From Rhizobium sp. BK313 (GTDB lineage: Bacteria; Pseudomonadota; Alphaproteobacteria; Rhizobiales; Rhizobiaceae): a stretch of 64,000 bases of DNA. A program made the translations under genes and the position numbers. How positions within the stretch are numbered: position 1 is the first letter of the stretch; each line of letters opens with the position of its first letter. This document shows, in pieces, positions 34,518-42,337 of this stretch. The stretch lies in NCBI RefSeq assembly GCF_014193655.1, contig NZ_JACHZQ010000005.1, positions 434,001-498,000 on the forward strand, given 5' to 3'. The notes under the pieces are model-generated. The model had not been told where the DNA came from and ran no database searches. It was given only the letters and a program-made list of their open reading frames with translations.

Positions 34518-35444
34518 ATGCCCATCAAGATTCCCGATACGCTGCCCGCGTTCGAAGCCCTCCAGAGCGAGGGCGTGCGGGTGATGACCGAAACGGTGGC
34601 GATCCGACAGGATATCCGCCCCCTTCAGATCGGGCTTCTCAACCTCATGCCGAACAAGATCAAGACCGAGGTGCAGATGGCGCGCCTCGTCGGCGCCTCG
34701 CCGCTGCAGGTGGAATTCTCGCTGATCCGTGTCGGTGGCCACAAGGCCAAGAACACGTCGGAGGAGCACCTGCTCGCCTTTTACGAGACATGGGAAGAGG
34801 TGAAGCACCGCAAGTTCGACGGCTTTATAATCACCGGAGCGCCGATCGAGCTTCTGGACTATGAGGACGTCACCTATTGGAATGAGATGCAGCAGATTTT
34901 CGACTGGACGGCAACCAACGTCCATTCGACAATGAACGTCTGCTGGGGAGCGATGGCGGCGGTCTATCACTTCCACAAGGTGCCTAAACATACGCTGAAG
35001 GAAAAGGCCTTCGGCGTCTATCGCCACCAGAATCTGAAGCCATCTTCGGTCTATCTCAACGGCTTCTCGGACGATTTCGCCATTCCGGTCTCGCGCTGGA
35101 CGGAAGTGCGCCGAACCGACATCGAAAAGGTGCCGGGACTGCAGATCCTGATGGAATCGAGCGAGATGGGCGTCTGTCTGGTCCACGAGCAGGCCTGCAA
35201 TCGGCTCTACATGTTCAATCACGTAGAGTATGATTCCACCTCGCTGGCGGACGAATATTTCCGAGACGTGAATGCGGGCGTGCCGATCAAGATGCCGCAC
35301 AATTATTTCCCGCATAACGACCCGGAGATCGCGCCGCAGAACCGCTGGCGCAGCCATGCGCATCTGTTCTTCGGCAACTGGATCAACGAAATCTACCAGA
35401 CCACGCCCTACGATCTCGAGGAGATCGGCCAAGAAAGGTTCTGA
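34518..35444 (+). CDS. metA: Homoserine O-acyltransferase MetA, acetyl-CoA type predicted
   Basis: A 308-residue cytoplasmic enzyme for the first committed step of methionine synthesis. The catalytic Cys is C142 in MNVCWGAMAA, matching the E. coli numbering. Residue 111 is Glu (TGAPIE); in this family Glu111 favours acetyl-CoA, whereas E. coli, which uses succinyl-CoA, has Gly. I therefore predict O-acetylhomoserine as product. The frame is open upstream to 34389 but that segment is the riboswitch, so the ATG at 34518 is the start. Expression is controlled by the SAM-II riboswitch and attenuator. Confidence 0.93.
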   Translation: MPIKIPDTLPAFEALQSEGVRVMTETVAIRQDIRPLQIGLLNLMPNKIKTEVQMARLVGASPLQVEFSLIRVGGHKAKNTSEEHLLAFYETWEEVKHRKFDGFIITGAPIELLDYEDVTYWNEMQQIFDWTATNVHSTMNVCWGAMAAVYHFHKVPKHTLKEKAFGVYRHQNLKPSSVYLNGFSDDFAIPVSRWTEVRRTDIEKVPGLQILMESSEMGVCLVHEQACNRLYMFNHVEYDSTSLADEYFRDVNAGVPIKMPHNYFPHNDPEIAPQNRWRSHAHLFFGNWINEIYQTTPYDLEEIGQERF

Positions 35445-35446
35445 CC

Positions 35447-36634
35447 TTGTTCATCCCCTTCTTCCTGAAGCTGAAGGAAGCGAAGGTTCCGGTGACGCTC
35501 CGGGAATTCCTGTCGCTTCTGGAGGGGATGGAAGAAGGGATCGCCGATTACGACGTCGAGGCCTTCTACTACCTGGCGCGCGCGGCGCTGATCAAGGACG
35601 AGCGCTTCATCGACCGTTTCGACCAGGTCTTTGCCGATTACTTCCGCGGCGTGGAGGCGGTGGGCGGTGATACAGAGCCCGATGAAGCGGTTGCTATCCC
35701 CGAAGAATGGCTGCGCAAGCTCATCGAAAAACATCTGACGGACGAGGAAAAGAAGCTGGTCGAGGCGCTCGGCGGCTTCGAAAAACTCATGGAGACACTG
35801 CGTCAGCGCCTTGCCGAGCAGAAGGGCCGGCACCAGGGCGGCTCAAAATGGATCGGTACTGCCGGCACATCGCCCTTCGGCGCGCATGGCTACAATCCCG
35901 AAGGCGTGCGCATCGGCCAGGAAGCGTCCCATCACCGCAAGGCGGTGAAAGTGTGGGACCGCCGCGAATTTCAAAATCTCGACGACAGCGTCGAGCTCGG
36001 CACCCGCAACATCAAGGTGGCGCTGAAACGGCTCCGTCGTTGGGTGCGCGAAGGAGCGGCCGAAGAGCTCGACCTGTCCGGCACGATCCGCTCCACCGCC
36101 GAACACGGCTATCTCGACGTCCAGACCCGGCCGGAGCGACGCAATGCCGTCAAACTGCTGATGTTCTTCGACGTCGGCGGCTCGATGGACGATCATATCC
36201 GGGTTGTCGAAGAGCTATTCTCCGCAGCGCGCGCCGAATTCCGACACATGGAATATTTCTACTTCCACAACTGCCTCTACGAAGGCGTGTGGAAGGACAA
36301 TCGCCGCCGGCGCGCCGATGTCACCGCAACGACCGATCTGATCCGCACCTTCGGCCCCGATTATCGCATCGTCTTCGTCGGCGACGCCTCGATGAGCCCC
36401 TATGAGGTCACGCATCCCGGTGGCTCGGTGGAACACTGGAACAGGGAGGCCGGCGAGGTCTGGCTCAGCCGCATCACCGGTCATTTCCGCAAATGCGTCT
36501 GGCTCAATCCGGTGCAGGAGGGCTATTGGAGCCACACCACCTCGATCTCGATCATCCGCCGCCTGCTTGCCGACCGCATGTATCCGCTGACCCTCGGCGG
36601 TCTGGAGAAGGCGACGCGGGAATTGTCGCGCTAA
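35447..36634 (+). CDS. VWA-domain protein (CoxE-like), likely MoxR partner
   Basis: A 395-residue protein. The N-terminal region (MFIPFFLKLKEAKVPVTLREFL) and the middle are helical; the C-terminal half is a von Willebrand A domain with the metal-site motif FFDVGGSMDD (DxGxS) and later FVGDASMSPYE. CoxE-like VWA proteins act with MoxR ATPases in assembling or activating metalloenzymes. It starts with TTG two bases after the metA stop; no ATG occurs near, and the family N-terminus begins here, with AAAGG upstream. Because of this spacing it is co-transcribed with metA and so may also fall under riboswitch control. Confidence 0.85.
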   Translation: MFIPFFLKLKEAKVPVTLREFLSLLEGMEEGIADYDVEAFYYLARAALIKDERFIDRFDQVFADYFRGVEAVGGDTEPDEAVAIPEEWLRKLIEKHLTDEEKKLVEALGGFEKLMETLRQRLAEQKGRHQGGSKWIGTAGTSPFGAHGYNPEGVRIGQEASHHRKAVKVWDRREFQNLDDSVELGTRNIKVALKRLRRWVREGAAEELDLSGTIRSTAEHGYLDVQTRPERRNAVKLLMFFDVGGSMDDHIRVVEELFSAARAEFRHMEYFYFHNCLYEGVWKDNRRRRADVTATTDLIRTFGPDYRIVFVGDASMSPYEVTHPGGSVEHWNREAGEVWLSRITGHFRKCVWLNPVQEGYWSHTTSISIIRRLLADRMYPLTLGGLEKATRELSR

Positions 36635-37101
36635 CCAGCCAGGCTTTTCGGCCGAAAGTAAACCCTCAGCGGCTCCCGCCACAACTACAAAGGCGCCTGT
36701 CGGTGCGCCTTCGCTGTGGCGAAGTGCGCCTCGATTGCTTGTTGGCCAGGCACATCTAGCCAATGCCGCGCCTCTTTGCTCAGCCCTCTCCCCGCATTGC
36801 GGGGCGAGGGAGCTCTACGGCTCCTCAAAACCTCGCTCCGCAAACTGGAAGGCAACCGTCTACCGCTGTCGTCCCCTCTCCCCGCGAGCGGGGAGAGGGC
36901 TAGGGTGAGGGGCTAGCATGGAAACCAATCCACCTGTCGTAAGCATTGCACACTTCCGGCGCAGTGTGGCAACTCCGGAGCCGGATCGAGGCTTGATCGG
37001 CAATCCGCCGCGCCTAGATTTCGCAATAGAACTGGTTGCGGACCGGCGCAAATGGGGGCAGGGTCTGGCCTCGAATTTTTGTTAGGAATGGATGAGTTGA
37101 T
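36635..37101. other. Intergenic region with palindromic repeats
   Basis: 467 bp between the VWA gene and galM. The middle is filled by the paired palindromic repeat at 36784-36913. The left part (36660-36760) contains small inverted segments such as GGCGC...GTGCGCC and GCTGTGGCG but no T-tracts. The right part should hold the galM promoter; I see no clear -35/-10 pair. No coding frame is convincing. Confidence 0.55.
36784..36913. repeat. Paired palindromic intergenic repeat, second copy
   Basis: CCCTCTCCCCGC-att-GCGGGGCGAGGG (36784-36810) and CCCTCTCCCCGC-ga-GCGGGGAGAGGG (36874-36899) with the tail CTAGGGTGAGGGGC (36900-36913). Same element as at 11454-11601, where the mirrored tail occurs on the other side as well. 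Confidence 0.8.
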
Positions 37102-38127
37102 ATGACGAAAGATAGTTTGGAGCGTGAAGTTTTCGGAACGACGGCTGATGGAGAAACGGTCTATCGCGTCAAGATAACGGGCGGCGGCCTGACGGCCCAC
37201 ATCATGACCTGGGGCGCCGTCATTCAGGACCTGCGCCTCGAGGGCCATGGCCCGGCCCTTCTGCTCGGCTTCGACAACTTCGCCGACTATCCCGCGCATT
37301 CCTCCTATTTCGGCGCCACGCCCGGCCGCTGCGCCAACCGCATCGGCGCTGGCCATTTCACGCTGGACGGCAAGGAATACCAACTCGAGCTCAACGAAAA
37401 AGGCGTCACCCATCTGCATGGCGGTAAGGACAATACCGCCAAGCGCAACTGGACGATCGTCGAACACGCCACCGACCGCGTCGTGCTGAAGATTGTCGAT
37501 CCCGACGGACGCGCCGGTTATCCTGGCAATTGCACGATCCAGGCGACCTATTGGGTGCATGGCAACGGCGAATTCTCGATCACCTACGAATCGACCACCG
37601 ATAAGCCGACGCTGGCCAATGTCTGCCAGCACGCCTATTTCAATCTCGATGGCCGCGACGACGCCCTCGGTCATGACATCATGATCGCCGCCGATCACTA
37701 TACGCCGACGGACGAGAAGCAGGTACCGACAGGCGAAGTTCGCCCGGTCGCTGGCACCGTCTTCGATTTCCGCGAAATGGCGCCGATGAAGCGCTTCGAT
37801 GGGGCCGAACAGGCGCTCTACGACCATAATTTCTGCCTGTCCTCTGAACGCACCGCGAAGCGATCGGTAGTGCTGGCGCGCAGCGTCAATTCCGGCGTCT
37901 CGCTCGAAGTGCGCACGACCGAGCCCGGCGTGCAGTTCTATGCCGGATTCAAGCTCAATGTTCCCGTTCCCGGCCATGACGGCCGCAAAATCGGCCCCTT
38001 CGCCGGTTTCTGCCTGGAAACCCAGGTTTGGCCGGACGCCATAAACCATGAAGGCTTCCCGAACGCCGTCCTTCGCCCCGGCGAAGTGCTGCGACAGGAA
38101 ACGGATTACATCTTCACCAAGAACTGA
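37102..38127 (+). CDS. galM: Aldose 1-epimerase (galactose mutarotase)
   Basis: A 341-residue cytoplasmic enzyme that interconverts alpha and beta anomers of aldoses. It contains NRIGAGHFTLDGKEYQL, GVTHLHGG (substrate His), VCQHAYFNLDG (acid His) and the C-terminal FCLETQVWPDAINHEGFP with the catalytic Glu. The length fits the family. There is no signal peptide. It precedes the GntR-controlled amino-sugar operon but is separated from it by operator sites, so it probably has its own promoter. Confidence 0.92.
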   Translation: MTKDSLEREVFGTTADGETVYRVKITGGGLTAHIMTWGAVIQDLRLEGHGPALLLGFDNFADYPAHSSYFGATPGRCANRIGAGHFTLDGKEYQLELNEKGVTHLHGGKDNTAKRNWTIVEHATDRVVLKIVDPDGRAGYPGNCTIQATYWVHGNGEFSITYESTTDKPTLANVCQHAYFNLDGRDDALGHDIMIAADHYTPTDEKQVPTGEVRPVAGTVFDFREMAPMKRFDGAEQALYDHNFCLSSERTAKRSVVLARSVNSGVSLEVRTTEPGVQFYAGFKLNVPVPGHDGRKIGPFAGFCLETQVWPDAINHEGFPNAVLRPGEVLRQETDYIFTKN

Positions 38128-38218
38128 GCTGAAGGCACCAATCCAGAAAATGTCGGCCGGGCGCACTGCGCCCAGTCGACTGATTTTTGGCCTGCAGATC
38201 AGATTCATCTTGCGGATT

Positions 38219-38258
38219 GGTTCTAAATAGGTTCTACAAAGAACCCATGGATAGAACC
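38219..38258. promoter_or_regulatory. GntR operator array, four half-sites at 11-bp steps
   Basis: GGTTCTA at 38219 and 38230, then GAACC at 38241 and TAGAACC at 38252 (inverted). Starts are exactly 11 bp apart, giving nested palindromes such as GGTTCTACAAAGAACC. The array covers the ribosome-binding region and the ATG (38247) of the GntR regulator itself, which implies strong autoregulation of the operon. Confidence 0.75.
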
Positions 38259-39020
38259 AGTTTAATTGCTGAACTGAACAGCCGCGGCCTGCGCGACGAG
38301 GCCATGACCGGGCCGTTGTACAAACGCCTGGCGCAGGCGCTGACCGGCCTTATCCAGGAAGGCCTGCTAAAGGCGGGAGCGGCGCTGCCGGGCGAGCGCG
38401 ATCTGGCCGAGGCCCTGCAGGTCGGCCGCGTCACGGTCCGCACAGCCTATCGCGACCTGCTAGCCTCCGGCGCGATCGAGTCGCGCCACGGCAGCGGCAC
38501 GTTCGTTTCGCAACGCGTCGAGCGTATCGAACAATCGCTCTGGCGCCTTTCCTCCTTCTCCGCCGATATGCGTTCGCGCGGCCGCGAACCGGCGGCAAAG
38601 ATCCTGTCACGCACCGTCAGCGCGCCCGCCCCGGAAGAATCCTTCCTGCTCGGTCTCGGCCTGGATGAACCCGTACTGCGGCTCGACCGCCTGCGCCTTG
38701 CGGACGGCCAGCCGCTCGCCATCGAGCGCGCCGTCGTTCCGATCAAATTTCTGGGCGAGGATGCGGTTTCCGAGGGTTCGCTCTATGATGCGCTGGCTGG
38801 GAATGGATTCAAGCCGGTCCGGGCTCTGCAGCGGCTGACAGCGGTGACACTCGATCCGACCTCCGCGTCGATCCTCAATGTCAAGGCCGGTGCGCCGGCG
38901 CTTTTGATCGAACGTATTTCACGCCTGGAAGACCAGCGCGTCGTTGAATACACCCGCTCGCATTATCGCGGCGATGCTTATGATTTCGTTGCTGAATTGA
39001 GAATTGGAGATGACCTATGA
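38247..39020 (+). CDS. GntR-family (HutC/UTRA) regulator of amino-sugar genes
   Basis: A 257-residue regulator with an N-terminal winged helix (LYKRLAQALTGLIQEGLLKAGAALPGERDLAEALQVGRVTVRTAYRDLLASGAIESRHGSGTFVS, about residues 22-87) and a C-terminal UTRA effector domain ending VVEYTRSHYRGDAYDFVAEL. UTRA regulators of this type often bind amino-sugar phosphates. I chose the ATG at 38247 although its Shine-Dalgarno is poor; the frame's extension to 38187 has no domain. It overlaps the SIS gene by ATGA and probably represses the whole operon. Confidence 0.87.
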   Translation: MDRTSLIAELNSRGLRDEAMTGPLYKRLAQALTGLIQEGLLKAGAALPGERDLAEALQVGRVTVRTAYRDLLASGAIESRHGSGTFVSQRVERIEQSLWRLSSFSADMRSRGREPAAKILSRTVSAPAPEESFLLGLGLDEPVLRLDRLRLADGQPLAIERAVVPIKFLGEDAVSEGSLYDALAGNGFKPVRALQRLTAVTLDPTSASILNVKAGAPALLIERISRLEDQRVVEYTRSHYRGDAYDFVAELRIGDDL

Positions 39021-40048
39021 GCGAGACCCAATCCCTGATGCTGACGGAGGCCGGCCAGTCGCCGGACGTGGTCGCGACCCTGCTTGAGAAGGAAAAGCCC
39101 GCCTTTGCCGAAATCGCAAAGCTCTTCGCCTCCACTCGTCCCTCTGTGATCACCACGGCCGCGCGCGGTTCTTCCGACCACGCCGCCACCTTCTTCAAAT
39201 ATCTCTTCGAAATCTCCTGTGGCGTGCCCGTCGCCTCGGTCGGCCCCTCGATCGCCTCGGTCTATGGCGCTCCTCTGCAACTGAAGGGTGGGATCCACTT
39301 TACCGTATCGCAATCCGGCGGCAGCCCTGACATCATCGCGCTGCAGGCAGCTGCCAAGCGAGGCGGCGCCACGACGATTGCCGTCGTCAATGTCACCGAT
39401 AGTCCGCTCGCCAAGGAGGCCGATATCGTACTCGGTCTCAATGCCGGCCCGGAAAAGAGCGTCGCCGCCACGAAATCCTTCATTGCCTCCGTCGCCGCGC
39501 TCGCCGGCGTCACCGCGGCAATATCGGCAGACCCGACGCTCGCGGCCAGCCTCGCCAAACTGCCGGAAGCGCTCGCGGCAACATCGGGGATCGACGGCGG
39601 GGCCGCCGAGGACGTGCTCTTCAACGCCACATCGCTTTACACTGGCGGCCGCGGTCCGGCCTTCGCCATTGCGCTGGAGGCAGCGCTGAAGGCCAAGGAA
39701 ACTTCCGGACTGCATGCCGAAGCCTTTTCGCTTGCCGAGCTGATGCACGGACCGATGCGACTGGTACAGCCGGGTTTCCCGATCGTCGCTTTCGCGCCGG
39801 ATGATGCAGCATTCGCCAACAATGCCCAGGCGCTTGAGCGCCTGCAAAAGCTCGGCGCCACGGCCGTTTCCTTCTCCACCGCCCCCCTCCCCGGCATCAA
39901 CCTGCGCATGCCCACCACCGGCAACGGCCTGCTCGACCCGCTGGTGTCGCTGCTCTGCTACTATCGCCTCGTCGAGTCCGTGACGCGGCGCAAAGGCTTC
40001 GACCCCGATAAGCCGGCTAATCTTCTCAAGGTAACGGAGACCATGTGA
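39017..40048 (+). CDS. SIS-domain glucosamine-6-phosphate deaminase (NagB-II type)
   Basis: A 343-residue protein with two SIS sugar-isomerase domains, as in the isomerase half of GlmS but without the glutaminase. It shows TTAARGSSDHAATFFKYLFE, TVSQSGGSPDIIAL, GPEKSVAATKSFIA and the second-domain YTGGRGPAFAIALEAALKAKETSGLHAEAFSLAELMHGPMRLV. Together with NagA immediately downstream (TGATG overlap), the likely reaction is glucosamine-6-P to fructose-6-P plus ammonia. Close relatives act on other amino sugars, so the exact sugar is open. Confidence 0.85.
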   Translation: MSETQSLMLTEAGQSPDVVATLLEKEKPAFAEIAKLFASTRPSVITTAARGSSDHAATFFKYLFEISCGVPVASVGPSIASVYGAPLQLKGGIHFTVSQSGGSPDIIALQAAAKRGGATTIAVVNVTDSPLAKEADIVLGLNAGPEKSVAATKSFIASVAALAGVTAAISADPTLAASLAKLPEALAATSGIDGGAAEDVLFNATSLYTGGRGPAFAIALEAALKAKETSGLHAEAFSLAELMHGPMRLVQPGFPIVAFAPDDAAFANNAQALERLQKLGATAVSFSTAPLPGINLRMPTTGNGLLDPLVSLLCYYRLVESVTRRKGFDPDKPANLLKVTETM

Positions 40049-41205
40049 TGGAATACAAGGTCTTTACCGGTGCCCGCATCTTCGACGGCGAGCGGTTTCA
40101 CGAGGATAGCGCGCTGGTGACGGGCAATGGCAGGGTGCAGACGATCACCGCCGCCAACAATGTGCCCGACAATGCCGAAGTGGTCCGCCTTCAAGGCGGC
40201 GTGCTGTCACCCGGCTTCGTCGACGCGCAGGTGAACGGCGGCGGCGGCCGTATGCTGAACGATGGGCCTTCGCCCGAATCCATGTACATGATCGCTGAGG
40301 GGCATCGCCCCTATGGCACCACGTCGCTGCTGCCGACGCTGATCACCGATGTCGCCGCGGCAACGACGGCCGCAATCGAAGCGGCGACCGAGGCGGTCAA
40401 GGCCAACCGTGGCGTCGTGGGTCTGCATCTCGAAGGCCCGCATCTGGCGCCGGCCCGCAAGGGCGCGCATCTGGCCGAGCTGATGCGCCCGGTCGAAGAC
40501 AGCGACGTCAAGACCTTCATCCGTGCCCGCGAGGCAATCGGTACTCTGCTGATCACCATGGCGGCGGAGCAGGTAACCGAACGCCAAGTACAGGCGCTGA
40601 ACGAAGGCGGCGTCATCGTCAGCATCGGCCACAGCGACAGCACAGCGGAAGCTGCTGATGCCCGCTTCGACGCCGGCGCCCGCGGTGTCACCCATCTCTT
40701 CAACGCCATGAGCCAGATGAGCCATCGCGCGCCGGGCCTCGTGGGTGCTGCGATCGACCATCCCGCGCCCTGGTGCGGCATCATCGCCGATGGCCACCAT
40801 GTCGATCCGCGTGCCCTGCGCATCGCGCTTCGCGCCAAGCGCGGCGAAGGCCGGCTGTTCTTCGTCACCGACGCCATGTCGCTGGTCGGCACCGATCTTC
40901 CAAGCTTCACCTTGAACGGCCGCACCGTCTATCGCACCAAAGGTGGCTATTGCTCGAAGCTGACGCTGGACGACGGCACGCTCGCCGGCTCCGACGTCGA
41001 TATGGCCTCGACGATCCGTTATGGCGTCAACGTCCTGGAGCTTTCCTTGGCGGAAGCCCTGCGCATGGCGACCTCCTATCCGGCCCGCTTCCTACGTCTT
41101 GGTGATCGGGGTCACCTGACGCCCGGCGCCCGCGCCGATCTCGTCCATATCAACGACGGCATCGAAGTCACCGGGACATGGATCTCGGGCCAGCCATCGG
41201 CTTGA
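40048..41205 (+). CDS. nagA: N-acetylglucosamine-6-phosphate deacetylase
   Basis: A 385-residue amidohydrolase-superfamily enzyme. It contains SPGFVDAQVNGGGG, GLHLEGPHLAPARKGAH (metal Glu), SIGHSDST and HLFNAMSQMSHRAPG (metal His residues), DGHHVDP, and FVTDAMSLVGT with the catalytic Asp. It removes acetate to give glucosamine-6-P for the upstream isomerase. I chose the ATG at 40048 (GGAG upstream) over the overlapping GTG at 40045. Confidence 0.93.
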   Translation: MEYKVFTGARIFDGERFHEDSALVTGNGRVQTITAANNVPDNAEVVRLQGGVLSPGFVDAQVNGGGGRMLNDGPSPESMYMIAEGHRPYGTTSLLPTLITDVAAATTAAIEAATEAVKANRGVVGLHLEGPHLAPARKGAHLAELMRPVEDSDVKTFIRAREAIGTLLITMAAEQVTERQVQALNEGGVIVSIGHSDSTAEAADARFDAGARGVTHLFNAMSQMSHRAPGLVGAAIDHPAPWCGIIADGHHVDPRALRIALRAKRGEGRLFFVTDAMSLVGTDLPSFTLNGRTVYRTKGGYCSKLTLDDGTLAGSDVDMASTIRYGVNVLELSLAEALRMATSYPARFLRLGDRGHLTPGARADLVHINDGIEVTGTWISGQPSA

Positions 41206-41229
41206 AGCCGCAAACGAGAGAGGCACGGA

Positions 41230-41958
41230 ATGACCGCAGTCACGGACAGCTATTTCTCCGCCCTCATCGGTCGGCTGGAAACCTTGCGCGAGACGCTCGC
41301 CGAGCCGATAGCGAAGGCGGCCGGCGCCATCTGTGCGGCGGCGCGCGCCGACCGCCGGGTCTATGTCTTTGGCACCGGCCATTCGCATATGCTGGCGGAA
41401 GAGGTGCACTATCGCGCCGGCGGCCTGGCCTTCACCATCCCCGTGCTGGTCGGCTCCGCCATGCTGCATGAAGGCGCCGTCATCAGCTCGGTCTATGAGC
41501 GCACCGAAGGTCTGATACGGCCAATCTTCGAACGCTACGGCATGCAGCCGGGCGATGTCCTGATCATCGCCTCCAATTCCGGCGTCAACGCGGCCCCGAT
41601 CGAGGCCGCCGACTACGGCCGCGAGATCGGTGCGACTGTCATCGCCATCACCTCGCTCGCTTACTCTACGGCCATCGCCAATGGCCGACGCCGGCTGGCC
41701 GATATCGCCGATATCGTCTTCGACAACGGCCTGCCGCCGGGCGACGCCATCATCGACCTGCCGGGGAGCAATTTGAAAGTCGGGCCGGCATCGACCGCAA
41801 TCGGCACCACGGTGCTGAACGCCATCTTCGCCGAGGTCGCCGCCGAGCTTTGCAAGGACGGTGACCCACCGGTCTATCTCAGCGCCAACATGCCGGGCGC
41901 CAAGGAGATCAATCAGCGGCTGGTGAAAAAATACCGGCCGCGCAATCCTCATCTTTGA
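41230..41958 (+). CDS. SIS-domain sugar-phosphate protein (UPF0309-like)
   Basis: A 242-residue single SIS-domain protein. It contains RRVYVFGTGHSHMLAEEVHYRAGGLAF and DVLIIASNSGVNAAPIEAADYGREIGATVIAITSLAYS, typical of phosphosugar-binding SIS domains, including the UPF0309 group linked to amino-sugar or N-acetylmuramic-acid metabolism. The ribosome-binding site GAGAGG precedes the ATG. It is the last gene of the nag operon. It could act as a phosphosugar isomerase or an etherase-like enzyme; the sequence does not decide. Confidence 0.78.
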   Translation: MTAVTDSYFSALIGRLETLRETLAEPIAKAAGAICAAARADRRVYVFGTGHSHMLAEEVHYRAGGLAFTIPVLVGSAMLHEGAVISSVYERTEGLIRPIFERYGMQPGDVLIIASNSGVNAAPIEAADYGREIGATVIAITSLAYSTAIANGRRRLADIADIVFDNGLPPGDAIIDLPGSNLKVGPASTAIGTTVLNAIFAEVAAELCKDGDPPVYLSANMPGAKEINQRLVKKYRPRNPHL

Positions 41959-42337
41959 TCGGATGCCTATTTCGCCCTCCTGTTGTCGAAGGAACGGGCG
42001 AGAAACAAAAATCTGGGTTCAGGCGAGGCTCATCCCTCGTCTGGAGCTGTTCAGTTTTTTTGCGGAACCGCCCCGACGATAGAGAGCGCCGGGTGATATT
42101 CCGAGGCGCTCCCTTGACCCGCACTCCGCCCGTCAGCATAGTGATCAAATGGCAATCTGATATCCGATCTTATTTTATGCTGAAACCTGAGGAGGTTAGC
42201 AAGATCGAACCTTTCAACTTGTCTTTGGCTGCCGGTTGCACCCGATCCCCGCACAAAGTCTGAATGCGAAAATGGAACACAGGGAGATCTCGCGACAGGC
42301 GGCCGACGAATTCAAACGTATCTGGGAGGAAAACAGG
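41959..42337. other. Intergenic region upstream of the orphan peptide-type binding protein
   Basis: 379 bp. Contains the candidate promoter at 42114-42142 and a leader of about 190 bases before the ATG at 42338. A T-run at 42053-42061 has no strong stem before it, so no clear terminator for the nag operon is seen. An in-frame upstream ATG at 42236 exists but lacks a signal peptide. Confidence 0.5.
42114..42142 (+). promoter_or_regulatory. Candidate sigma-70 promoter
   Basis: TTGACC (42114-42119), 17-base spacer, CATAGT (42137-42142), five and four matches to the consensus hexamers. It would start transcription near 42149 for the binding-protein gene. Confidence 0.5.
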
